In this document: positions 20,049 to 28,218 of the stretch, piece after piece
Layout: each line of letters opens with the position of its first letter
Position numbering within the stretch: the first letter of the stretch is position 1
NCBI GenBank assembly: GCA_023150945.1
Contig: JAKLJX010000006.1
Location: forward strand, 186,001-250,000
Length of the DNA stretch: 64,000 nt
Source: a bacterium
Lineage (GTDB): Bacteria > Zhuqueibacterota > Zhuqueibacteria > Zhuqueibacterales > Zhuqueibacteraceae
Reading direction: 5' to 3'
Position numbers and translations under genes: made by a program
The notes under the pieces: generated by a model
Seen by the model: only the letters and a program-made list of their open reading frames with translations
Told to the model about the DNA's origin: nothing
Database searches by the model: none

Positions 20049-23000
20049 CTATCTCAAGAAACTCCGGGTTAGCTTCATGATCTCTTCACGATCGCGATCT
20101 GCGAGTTTGGGCAGCGGCGTTTGCAGGAGATCGATATCGTTGCGGCGTTGCGCGATCTGGCGCACGAGATCATCCATCCACGGCTCCGCCGCCGGCGCCG
20201 GGCCCGCGTCCGCAAAGCGGTCCGCGGTCCACGCGGCAACTTTCTCGAACAAGAACGGGCAAATCGGACTGAAGGCCGTGGCCAGGCGAGCGATGACTGC
20301 GGCCACGGTCGCGTGCGGGACGCCGGGATTGCTGCCCGCCTGCTTGCGCGCGGCGACGACATTGGCATAGCGGCCAAACGCCTCGATCATCTCGATCAGA
20401 ACCACGGCGGCTGCGGCGTAGTGCTGCGCCTCATAAGCATTGTGCACGGCGTCTGCCGCGGCCACCGTCTGCGCGATCAGCCAGCGGTCAGCCGGCCGCG
20501 CTTCGCCGCCCGGCTTCGCCTCGCCAAGCAGGTTGTGCAAGCCCGCCAGCTTGGCCAGCAGCAAATGCACCGCCTTGCGGCCACGGCGCAGCTTGCTTTC
20601 TGAAGCGGAGGCCACTTCCTGAAAACCACTTTCCACGCACAGCAAGTAGCCCAGACGCAGAGCATCGGCGCCGAACCGGCGGATCAGCGTGCTGGGCTGC
20701 ACCACATTGCCCAGGCTGTGGCGCATGGGCCGGCGTACCATGCGAAAGTGAAACCGCTCTTCATCGGCCAGATCTTCGGCGGCGCCGGGCTGCGGCAACA
20801 ATGCGCGTTCGGAAATTTGCAGACTGCCGTGCACTTGAATGTGCTGAAACACCGGCCGGCCGGTGATCAGATAGGCGACGATCTGCGAAGGCACCACCCA
20901 GCGCAGCAACAAATCCGGATCAACGAAAACTTCCTCGATGGCCGCCGGCACGGGCTGGGCCGGCCAACCGGCGCCTTGCAGCGACCAGGCCGCCAGCGAA
21001 AACCAGGTGGACAAGACTTCCTGCGGGTTTTCAGGAATCTCGTTGCCCCACCAATGCTGCCGGGAAATGCACCACGGCTCCAATCCGGCAAGGTGAGCGA
21101 GCACGCGCTCCTGCCAGCGCGGATGCGAAAACCGCACCGCGCCGGTCTCGATGCCGCGGCGCAAGTGGCCGGCTCCGGCTTCCACGCGCACGAACAACTG
21201 CGCGGAATTGCGTTGATACACCACCGATTCGCAACGCTGGCAGCGATGCGCATCAATCGCCTCATGGCCGGGGATCTGAGTTGCATCCGCGCCGATGTGT
21301 TCCAGCACCTTGCGCCGCGCTTCCGTCGGCGAGAGAGGCTCATAGCCCGGCACGCTCACCGCACCCTTCTCATCAAACACCACGATGGCCTCTTCCAGGT
21401 GCGCCTGGCGCGCGATCTGCTCATCGCTGCGATGGTGGGCCGGCACCAAAAAGACCGCATCGGCGGCAAGCTCTTGCACCGCCAGAATGGGCAACGCCAC
21501 GCCGCTCACCGGATGCGAGGCCGTTTGTCCGGCAAAATGGCCGAAGGGGCCGGCCGCCTTCACCGCCACCGCCACCGCGCCCAGCACCAGCTCGGGAAAA
21601 TGCGTCTTGGTCTCGAGTGCGCCGGTTTTGGTGCGAAAGCGAATGCTGTAATGATGGTCGACTTTGAGCTTGGCGCGGCTGACCTCCGAGGCCACCAGCA
21701 CGGTTTTGCAGCGCGGGCACTGGTAAGCCCAGCGCTTCTCGCGCACGAGCAAGCCGGCATCTTTGAGGCTAAAGAACAAGCGCTCGACTGCGCGCCGGCC
21801 CGCCTCGGCCATGGGATTGAGCCAGCCGGCCTGATCGAAGCCAATGCCGAGCTGCTGCATTTGTTCGCGAATCGCAGCATCATTGCGATTGAAAAAATCG
21901 CGGCAAATCGCGGTGAATTCCGGCCGGCCCACTTCCTCGCGCTCGTAGGGCAGCGAGTTCTCGATCGCGAGCTGCAGCGCCAATCCGCCGTGGTCCGTGC
22001 CCAGCACGCGCCGCGGCCGCTGATTGGTGAGCAACTCGCGGGCGCGGGCGCGCACATCGAGCAGCAGGGGCGAAGTGAACGAGGCCAAATTCGGACTGGA
22101 AACTGCGGAGATCGGCGCGGCGGCGAGACTGCCATGCTCCCCGCGAAAACGGCCCTGTTTGTCCCACGCCAGCCGCAGCGCCGGCTCATCGAGCGGCGGA
22201 TCGAAAATCGGGCGAGTGGCGTCGTGCGCGCGCATCCGCCCGGCGCCGCTCCAATTCGAAGCCAGCAAATGATCGACGATGCGGCGGCCGCGATGCCCGA
22301 GAATGGGATGCAACTCGCTGGCGGCGACATCGGCGAGTTCATTCGCCGCTTGCGTGGGCGGAATGAACAAATTGCGGGCATGCCGCAGCACGCGCAGCGT
22401 ATCGGGATAAACGCGCTCGGCGGCAACGCGGATGTCGTCCTGCAGATAGCCGTGCCACTCATCGCAGCAATTGGTGATGCCCATGCGGTTGCAGACGTAA
22501 TCCGGCACGAAAGTGATGCCGCGCCGCCAGAGCCGTTCGGGATCGTAGCGCTCTTCCAACAAGATATTGTTGGCCGCGCCGCACACCAATCGCACTTTCA
22601 GCCGCGGAATGGTATGGGCATTGATCACCCCGCCGCGCGCGCAGGGGGCGAGGATATCCGCCACGAGATCGAAAATCTCCTCCGGCCCAACCACATGCAG
22701 CCGTGGCCGCTTGGCCTTGAGTGACTGAATGGCTTGCTCATTCACGTCAGCAATCCACACGGCCGCGCCCAAATCATCCAGCATTTCGATCAGCGGCCGG
22801 CCGACGTTGCCGGCGCCTTGCACTGCCACCCGCACACCACGCAGCTCATCCGAACCGGTGATGAAGCGCCACGCGGCCTGCATGCCGCGCAACACGCCCT
22901 GCGCCGTGAACGGCGAGGGATTGCCGCTGCCGCCGAGCGCAGTTGAAATGCAGGTGGTAAAGCGATTCTGGCTGAGAATAGCGTCCATGTCCGCGGTTTT

Positions 23001-23567
23001 GGTGCCGACGTCTTCCGCGGTGTAGTAAATGCCTCCCAGGCTGGCAACGAAGCGGCCGTAAGCCTCGAACAACCGGCGGCGCTCAGGCCCGGGCGGCCGT
23101 TCATCCGGCATTTTGAGATTGGGCGGCAGCGGAATGATGCCCTTGCCGCCGCCCCACCACAGACCGGCGAGCGCATTCTTGCGGGTCATGCCCTGTGCCA
23201 GGCGCAAGCCGTCCATCAGGACTTCCGCGACGCTGTCGTAGCGCCAGAAGCGCAGTCCGCCCTGTGCCAGGCCGCGGCGGGTGTCGTGCACGAACGCGAA
23301 GAACAATGTGGGAATGCCGTCTTCCCGGCCGATGAAAACCCCTTCATGATTGCTGAAATCCTGGGACAGCTCAAAGAACGCCTGCACCGGCGCCAAAATT
23401 TGCGGATGCGAGAGCGTGAATTCACCATTCTCGAACAAGACGCAGGCGCGAGAGATGCCGGCCTGCTCCAACTGACGATGAAGGTCCGTCACGCTCCACT
23501 GGCGCACCGAGCGCGCCAGGGCGCGGCGTTTTTCGTCAAACGATTGCGTGGCGTCTTGGGCTGGCAC
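20049..23567 (-). CDS. Amino-acid dehydrogenase fused to a degenerate valyl-tRNA-synthetase-like domain
   Basis: One uninterrupted 1172-residue frame starts at GTG with GAGG upstream. Residues about 15-435 are a Leu/Val/Phe/Glu dehydrogenase. K130 and K142 in QGMTRKNALAGLWWGGGKG match the two active-site lysines of leucine dehydrogenase, TAEDVGT (D186) the catalytic Asp, and GAGNVG (251-256) the NAD-binding loop. Residues about 460-1172 follow class Ia ValRS order. GTDHGG is at 523-528, CPRC at 617-620, a shortened CP1 region with VPAHHRSDEQIAR follows, then HRCQRCE, PWCISRQHWWGNEIP (832-846) and an anticodon-binding helical domain. The HLGH position reads SPLL (499-502) and KMSKS reads PMRHS (947-951), so adenylation is probably lost. 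The coiled-coil tail is absent. It sits just upstream of the true valS, suggesting a sensor or regulatory role in valine metabolism; that role is inference. Confidence 0.85.
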   Translation of the reverse strand: MPAQDATQSFDEKRRALARSVRQWSVTDLHRQLEQAGISRACVLFENGEFTLSHPQILAPVQAFFELSQDFSNHEGVFIGREDGIPTLFFAFVHDTRRGLAQGGLRFWRYDSVAEVLMDGLRLAQGMTRKNALAGLWWGGGKGIIPLPPNLKMPDERPPGPERRRLFEAYGRFVASLGGIYYTAEDVGTKTADMDAILSQNRFTTCISTALGGSGNPSPFTAQGVLRGMQAAWRFITGSDELRGVRVAVQGAGNVGRPLIEMLDDLGAAVWIADVNEQAIQSLKAKRPRLHVVGPEEIFDLVADILAPCARGGVINAHTIPRLKVRLVCGAANNILLEERYDPERLWRRGITFVPDYVCNRMGITNCCDEWHGYLQDDIRVAAERVYPDTLRVLRHARNLFIPPTQAANELADVAASELHPILGHRGRRIVDHLLASNWSGAGRMRAHDATRPIFDPPLDEPALRLAWDKQGRFRGEHGSLAAAPISAVSSPNLASFTSPLLLDVRARARELLTNQRPRRVLGTDHGGLALQLAIENSLPYEREEVGRPEFTAICRDFFNRNDAAIREQMQQLGIGFDQAGWLNPMAEAGRRAVERLFFSLKDAGLLVREKRWAYQCPRCKTVLVASEVSRAKLKVDHHYSIRFRTKTGALETKTHFPELVLGAVAVAVKAAGPFGHFAGQTASHPVSGVALPILAVQELAADAVFLVPAHHRSDEQIARQAHLEEAIVVFDEKGAVSVPGYEPLSPTEARRKVLEHIGADATQIPGHEAIDAHRCQRCESVVYQRNSAQLFVRVEAGAGHLRRGIETGAVRFSHPRWQERVLAHLAGLEPWCISRQHWWGNEIPENPQEVLSTWFSLAAWSLQGAGWPAQPVPAAIEEVFVDPDLLLRWVVPSQIVAYLITGRPVFQHIQVHGSLQISERALLPQPGAAEDLADEERFHFRMVRRPMRHSLGNVVQPSTLIRRFGADALRLGYLLCVESGFQEVASASESKLRRGRKAVHLLLAKLAGLHNLLGEAKPGGEARPADRWLIAQTVAAADAVHNAYEAQHYAAAAVVLIEMIEAFGRYANVVAARKQAGSNPGVPHATVAAVIARLATAFSPICPFLFEKVAAWTADRFADAGPAPAAEPWMDDLVRQIAQRRNDIDLLQTPLPKLADRDREEIMKLTRSFLR

Positions 23568-23577
23568 GACTGCGCCT

Positions 23578-23787
23578 CTATTCGGTTAATGACTCACGAA
23601 TGACTTGCTGGCCCTGCAAAGATTCCTCCGCAAGCGTACGATTGGCGTCCAATACCATGACAATGGATTCTTGCAGATTGCTTCTTGTTTCCTCTAATGT
23701 CTCACCTTGCGTATTCGCGCCAGGTAATTCTTCAACAAATCCGATGGAGCCTTTAGGTACTTTTTGATGAACAGCAGTCAGTTTCAT
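23578..23787 (-). CDS. HicB-like antitoxin-type protein
   Basis: This 69-residue protein resembles small HicB-family proteins: an N-terminal strand, then GSIGFVEELPGANTQGETLEETRSNL (residues 13-38), then a helix. Such proteins normally neutralise a HicA mRNA interferase encoded next to them. No HicA gene is adjacent: the downstream gene is the dehydrogenase-ValRS fusion, only 10 bp away, and upstream is DUF1801. It may be a solitary antitoxin or have another role. Confidence 0.65.
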   Translation of the reverse strand: MKLTAVHQKVPKGSIGFVEELPGANTQGETLEETRSNLQESIVMVLDANRTLAEESLQGQQVIRESLTE

Positions 23788-23795
23788 CCTCGATC

Positions 23796-24233
23796 TTATT
23801 TTTTCCGCGTTTTGTGTGCACGATCGAGTTTGCGCGCAAGCTTGGTGCCTTCCACGATCAACTTGCGCAGCGTCGGCAGATCAATGTCTTCCAGTTTATT
23901 AACGTACAAACAGCCTTTGCCGGTTTTGTGCTTTCCCAGCTTTTGCAGCAGCGCCTGGTGCGGCGTAAGCCCGCCCATGATGTAGAGCGTCAAATTCTGC
24001 TTGCGCGGCGAAAACCCGGTGAGGAACCAATCGCCTTCGCGCCCGCTGGCATAGACGTAGTGATAGCGGCCGAAGCCGACGATGCTGCTGCCCCACATCT
24101 CCGGCTCAGCCTTGGTGGCCCTCTTCATCATCTCCAGCACCGTGAGACATTCCTGCCGGCGCTGTTTATCCGTGATGCTGTTGAGGAATTTGGTGACACT
24201 TTGTTTGTTTACTTTTGTTTTGAGTTCGGCCAT
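23796..24233 (-). CDS. DUF1801-family protein
   Basis: The product has 145 residues from the ATG at 24233, with AAGGA upstream; a longer frame exists but lacks homology. It matches DUF1801 (YdhG-like): LEMMKRATKAEPEMWGSSIV, GFGRYHYVYASGREGDWFLT, GFSPRKQNLTLYIMGG and KLGKHKTGKGCLYVNKLEDI. The fold is known but the function is not established. It ends 8 bp before the HicB-like gene. A 40-bp partial duplicate of its 5' end lies at 25000-25039. Confidence 0.85.
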   Translation of the reverse strand: MAELKTKVNKQSVTKFLNSITDKQRRQECLTVLEMMKRATKAEPEMWGSSIVGFGRYHYVYASGREGDWFLTGFSPRKQNLTLYIMGGLTPHQALLQKLGKHKTGKGCLYVNKLEDIDLPTLRKLIVEGTKLARKLDRAHKTRKK

Positions 24234-24425
24234 GGGAGAGTCCTTGGGTGGAATGAGGCAGCCTTCGTTCTGTAGAAAATCTATTTCGACTGAACCGATC
24301 ATCACTAGCACATTACTGCTCGAATTTTTATGTCGCGAGCGTAATGCTTGCCATTTCAAGCTACGATACTCTTAGATGATCGCAATATGTTGATGTTTTA
24401 CACTGGCGCAGTATGATTGGCTAGC

Positions 24426-24692
24426 TTACGGAAAGTATCTGTAGATTCCCTTTCGATGCGGAAACCGAACGAACACAACACGCTCGTTTTCTAGTTTCAA
24501 TCCAATCCGATAATCCCCAATTCTGATACGATAGTAGCTTTCTCCGCCTTTAAGCTGTTTGAGATTGTTGATTGCCCCGCTATTCGTCGCTTGATCAAAT
24601 TCTTCGATAATCTCCCTTATCTGCTGCAGCAATTGTTTCTCTTTGAACTTCTTGAGATCTCAAGCAAAACTCTTTCTGAATTCCAGCGTCAC
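24426..24692 (-). pseudogene. RelE/ParE-type toxin interrupted by an in-frame TGA
   Basis: Reading from GTG at 24692 gives MTLEFRKSFA, then TGA (24662-24660), then DLKKFKEKQLLQQIREIIEE and on to GDYRIGLKLENERVVFVRF and a C-terminal IYRYFP. Both halves match one RelE-like toxin of about 88 residues, and the stop replaces a codon that is usually Lys or Arg. A CGA-to-TGA change is the simplest explanation. The gene lies 20 bp after its antitoxin partner. A restart at TTG 24632 could make a 68-residue fragment lacking the first strand and most of the first helix, probably inactive. Confidence 0.7.
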
Positions 24693-24712
24693 GCCTTCGC
24701 CTCGATTATTCT

Positions 24713-24898
24713 TTAGATTTCTTCTTTGCTCGTTGCTTTTGCCGTCTCACCTTCTTTAATGGCGTGAATAAGCGCGATATCCTCCAAGGCCTCGGTAAAA
24801 AGCTCCGAGAACAAAGCTCTTCTTTCCTCCAGCACTTCAATTAAAGCCGTCTTCAATACATCCTTTAGTCGGCTTTCATCAAATACGATCTGTTCCAT
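24713..24898 (-). CDS. Antitoxin partner of the RelE-type toxin
   Basis: This 61-residue acidic, helical protein starts at the ATG at 24898, preceded by GGGAG; an upstream frame start at 24925 is less likely. Sequence such as LKDVLKTALIEVLEERRAL, then FSELFTEALEDIALIHAI, and an ending GETAKATSKEEI is typical of antitoxins found just before RelE-type toxins with short spacers. The downstream toxin gene is broken, so the antitoxin is either vestigial or protective against related toxins. Confidence 0.65.
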   Translation of the reverse strand: MEQIVFDESRLKDVLKTALIEVLEERRALFSELFTEALEDIALIHAIKEGETAKATSKEEI

Positions 24899-24999
24899 TT
24901 CAATCTCCCAAAGACGGGTTGGCAACCTAGAGCATGATCAACAACCACTAGACAATCTTTGAATATAGCATAAAACTGAAAACATACAATTGCCGGGGG

Positions 25000-25039
25000 C
25001 TTTGGTTTTCAGTTCGGCCATGGGAGGGTTCCTCGGTGC
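25000..25039 (-). pseudogene. Fragment duplicating the 5' end of the DUF1801 gene
   Basis: The stretch carrying the ribosome-binding site, ATG (25021-25019) and the codons MAELKTK matches 24211-24250 at roughly 85 percent by eye. Homology then stops abruptly. This looks like the debris of a second DUF1801 gene or of a local rearrangement. Confidence 0.4.
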
Positions 25040-25123
25040 AAAGTTGCAGAATCACCTCTGTATTGTATCTCATCTTGACTCGTATGATCGTCATCAGATT
25101 GAAGTGCCCTGAACGCCATGCCG

Positions 25124-25329
25124 CTATTTGATCTCATCCCCGTCCTGAACTTCTCGGGTGGGTACTTTCTTCAAAATAATCCGCCCCTCCTCTTCAACCC
25201 CGAGAGAGATTTCCTCTGCAGCCGGGATTCCAGTGTTGAAATCATTTCAAGCTGAGTTACCCGGATATAGAGCAGATACGTGGGCAATTGATTTATTGAT
25301 GCGCCTTGATATTCCGCCTCACGTTCCAT
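25124..25329 (-). pseudogene. Possible frameshifted small antitoxin-like gene
   Basis: From ATG 25329 the first frame reads MEREAEYQGASINQLPTYLL and VTQLEMISTLESRLQRKSL, the look of a small HicB-like helical protein. The matching end (GRIILKKVPTREVQDGDEIK, stop at 25126-25124) lies in another frame, so one indel appears to separate the halves. The match is by general resemblance only. Confidence 0.33.
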
Positions 25330-25381
25330 GCTGTAATCACCTCGCGGCACGGCCTCAATCAACCCAGTGGTCAGAACGTCA

Positions 25382-27271
25382 CTACTTCACCCTCACTCGA
25401 ATCATCTTCATGCCGGCAATGGCATAAGGTCTGGCTTCTGTTTTCTTTCGTGCCGGAGTCTCCGGAAACACCACCTGCTGCGCCGCTTCTGCCAGCACCC
25501 GCTGCCGCGCAAACGAGGTGTTGCCCTTCAAGTTCTGCGCCTGCAGAATCGCGAAAGCGGTGGGCGGCAGGGAGCTCAGCTCATCGCCTTCGACGATCAG
25601 ACCGCGATCGGGCGTGCTCACCTGAACATACAGCGCATCGTTGCGCCGGCGCTCATTGAGCAACGCCGCCAATTGCGCGAAGCTGCGCGGGGAAAAGCGG
25701 CCCGGGAAAAATTGCTGCTCCTGGCGCGTCAACTCGCGGCTGCCGCCAACCGTGACCGTGAGCACATTGCCCTCCAGCACTTTCGGCAGGGTGAGCCGCT
25801 GCTGCACGACCACCTCCGGGCCGCGATAGGCTTTGACTCGCGCAAACACGTTGATGCTGTCGCCCGCCCCCGCCAGGCTGCGGTCCAGCCACACCTGCTC
25901 AACGGTGGCGTAACGCCAGCCCGGCAGCGAAGTGAAACGCAAATCCACCCCCGCGATTTTCACCGGCTCGAGGTCGTTGGCCATCACCGTGCCCAGGGAC
26001 GCGGCAATCTCGCCGGTCGCCTGCAGAATGCCATTCAAAAATCCCTGGCCGGCGATCGGCAACATGCCGGGATAGAAATTCTCCAATTTGATTTTGGCGC
26101 CGTCGCGCAGCCGAATTTCGCCGCTAAGCTGCAGACTGTTTTCGCCGGTGGCCAGCCGCGCGGATTCGAGCGTGTTCACCAGCACGAAACGCAACACCAG
26201 CGGCATCAGCGTGCTGATCGCGCGCTCATCGGTGAACTCGAAATGGAAGCGGGTTTCCCTGCCGGTTTCGCTGGCATAGGTCACGGCCAGTGGCACCAGA
26301 TTCGCCATGCCGCCCACCTCACCATAGACTCCGGTGGTGCGATCCTGGCGCAACGTGCCGAGTACTTCGGTGCTCGCGCCGATTTTGAAAGCGCTCAATT
26401 CGCTCGGCACGACCGTGAGAATCTTGGCGAGCGCGATCGGCATCTCCACCGGCCCGAGATCAAAAAACGGATGGCCAAAAGCCAGCACGCGATTGCCCTG
26501 GCGATAGGTGACGGTGCCGATGGCGTCGACCGTGGCATCGCCGCGCAACAGCACGGCGCCAACTGCCGCGCCGGGAATCAGTTGATCGGCGGTGACGGTT
26601 TCACCCGCCACGGCACCGCCATTCACCGCCAGCAGGCCGGCGGGCTGCAACAATCCGGCGGCTTGCTGCACCAAAGCGGATTGAAAGCCCGAGAATGCCA
26701 GCGGCAAAGGCAACGGTTTGATCTGGTCGGCGGCGTGCATGCGCTTGCGGAAGAGCGTTTGCGGGATGAAATTTTCCCACGCCGGTTCGGCCAGACCCAG
26801 CGCCATTTCCAAAAACGGATTGTCGCCGGCCGCAGTGAACGCCGCAAGTTCCTGCTCGCGCGCGGCTTCGCGCTCCATGATCTCGATCATCTCATGAATC
26901 GGCGTGGCGCCGGCGAGTGGCTGTTTCAGGAATACGCTGATGGAATAAGAGAGTGCGCCGGCGAGTTTGCCGTCAATGTAAATCGGGCTGCCGCTCATGC
27001 CGGCGGCGACGCCGGTGAAGCGCGCATTCTCACTGTCCAGCCGGATGAGAATCAAATTGCGCTTGGGGTAGAAATCGCGCATCACTTCGACCACTTCGAA
27101 GTCGAACTCTTCAGGCTGATAGCCGCTGAACACCGTGCGGCCCTTGCCTTTCATGCCCGCTTTGATTTGGTCGAGTGGCATCAGGTCTTGCGCCAGCGCA
27201 GTGGACGTCAGGAATGCAAACAGGCTGAGGTATTGCAAGAAACGGCGGATAGGCGATTGGTAAAGTCCCAT
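25382..27271 (-). CDS. Exported SpoIVB-type (S55) serine peptidase-domain protein
   Basis: The 629-residue protein has an N-terminal signal peptide (residues about 10-28, ending STALAQ). The S55 domain (about 30-330) has the nucleophile motif AAGMSGSPIYIDGKLAGAL (residues 89-107) and the later GNRVLAFGHPFFDLG. SpoIVB cleaves SpoIVFA in Bacillus sporulation, but related proteins occur widely in non-sporulating bacteria, where the substrate is unknown. The remaining half is beta-rich with no family I recognise. The PDZ domain of SpoIVB is not seen. A terminator hairpin lies about 200 bp upstream of the start, on the same strand. Confidence 0.82.
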   Translation of the reverse strand: MGLYQSPIRRFLQYLSLFAFLTSTALAQDLMPLDQIKAGMKGKGRTVFSGYQPEEFDFEVVEVMRDFYPKRNLILIRLDSENARFTGVAAGMSGSPIYIDGKLAGALSYSISVFLKQPLAGATPIHEMIEIMEREAAREQELAAFTAAGDNPFLEMALGLAEPAWENFIPQTLFRKRMHAADQIKPLPLPLAFSGFQSALVQQAAGLLQPAGLLAVNGGAVAGETVTADQLIPGAAVGAVLLRGDATVDAIGTVTYRQGNRVLAFGHPFFDLGPVEMPIALAKILTVVPSELSAFKIGASTEVLGTLRQDRTTGVYGEVGGMANLVPLAVTYASETGRETRFHFEFTDERAISTLMPLVLRFVLVNTLESARLATGENSLQLSGEIRLRDGAKIKLENFYPGMLPIAGQGFLNGILQATGEIAASLGTVMANDLEPVKIAGVDLRFTSLPGWRYATVEQVWLDRSLAGAGDSINVFARVKAYRGPEVVVQQRLTLPKVLEGNVLTVTVGGSRELTRQEQQFFPGRFSPRSFAQLAALLNERRRNDALYVQVSTPDRGLIVEGDELSSLPPTAFAILQAQNLKGNTSFARQRVLAEAAQQVVFPETPARKKTEARPYAIAGMKMIRVRVK

Positions 27272-27469
27272 AGGAATCCGTCAATAACCGTGCACTTTAG
27301 TGGCTGAAATTTCGCGTGAAGTCAGGAAGATTGTCCGGAATTTGAACGTGCAAAATAGAGGAAATGCGCACGAATTGCAATGAAAATAACGCAGCCGCCC
27401 ATGCTTTGCCGGCGCAAGAGGTATGATGATCACAGGAAGCGCCCGAACCGGGCGTGCCATTCGTGCAGA

Positions 27470-27511
27470 AAATAAAAAAGGCGCGGCTCACCTTCCGTGG
27501 GTCACCGCGCC
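27470..27511 (-). terminator. Intrinsic terminator hairpin
   Basis: Read on the - strand, GGCGCGG (27511-27505) pairs with CCGCGCC (27486-27480), the stem can extend inward with one mismatch, and a TTTTTTATTTT tract follows immediately. No protein gene precedes it on this strand, so it terminates either a small RNA or a leader of the S55 peptidase gene. Confidence 0.7.
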
Positions 27512-28074
27512 AGTTCGGATGCAGTGCAAAGCTGTGGTACCAAGAATGCGCCGAAGCGCGTTCGGGTCGTCCCTGGCCCTGGGCTCCTGCCTGAGCCCGG
27601 CAACGCTTGCGCGCTGCCGTTGTGAAGTTGTTTGGCTTGCCGGAATCAGCAGCGGCGCCGTGCCTGGCGCCGTGGCTCAATCGCCCGCCGAATCTGTCCT
27701 GTGCAATGCGTGGGCATTTGATCCATTCCCTGGCGGCTTCCCTGCCGCCGACTGTGCTGCCGGCCAGCCCAAACAACGAAACAAAGATCAAGAGCGAACT
27801 TCGCGATCATCCTGATCCGCTGCTGGTTTGAACGACGCCCTCCTGGCAGAGGTTCAAACTTCCTTGAGAATCCCCGGGCTGCTCTTTCTACTGCCCGGCG
27901 AGAGGTGATCTGTGCGTCCTGCTTGCCATACGAATCTGAAACACCTTGAGACAGCGTGATTCAGATTTGTAAGTCCAACCACAATTGCAAGTGCAAATCC
28001 TGTTTTTGGACGACTGCCCTAACAAACCTGCAGTAAACGTGCCAGAGTATGCAGAGGGAAGTTCAAGCACAGCC

Positions 28075-28218
28075 AGTACCAGTCCGAGAATGTTCGCAAC
28101 TTCGGCGACGCCGAGGATGCAAAGACGTCGCGTGTCATGAAACTCCGAAGACTCTGACCCGCCGGCAAAGCTGCCGCAGAAACATCTTGGCAAATGGGCT
28201 GCGGTGCCGGACGGAGAC
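28075..28218 (+). mobile_element. Diverged second copy of the MITE-like element
   Basis: It aligns over its whole length with 2520-2666. Shared blocks include GTCCGA near the start, the stem CTTCGGC-gac-GCCGAGG, AAGCTG, ATCTTGGCAA and GGACGGA at the end. The terminal repeats have decayed, and the second internal palindrome is lost, so it appears old. Confidence 0.55.

Noticed and set aside
20718-22724. A 668-codon frame antisense to the dehydrogenase-synthetase fusion
   Set aside because: The fusion frame shows clear family motifs throughout, and the antisense translation shows none.
24660-24662. TGA read as Trp or selenocysteine in the RelE-type toxin
   Set aside because: Core genes here use TGA as a stop (dtd, maf and others), and the aligned residue in such toxins is Lys or Arg. 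A nonsense mutation is simpler.
25367-27307. A 646-codon frame antisense to the S55 peptidase gene
   Set aside because: It spans exactly the peptidase gene and encodes low-information sequence; GMSGSP on the other strand decides it.
27297-27791. A 164-codon frame on the - strand in the gap between the S55 peptidase and the amidase
   Set aside because: Its composition is not protein-like, it reads straight through the intrinsic terminator, and no ribosome-binding site is seen.
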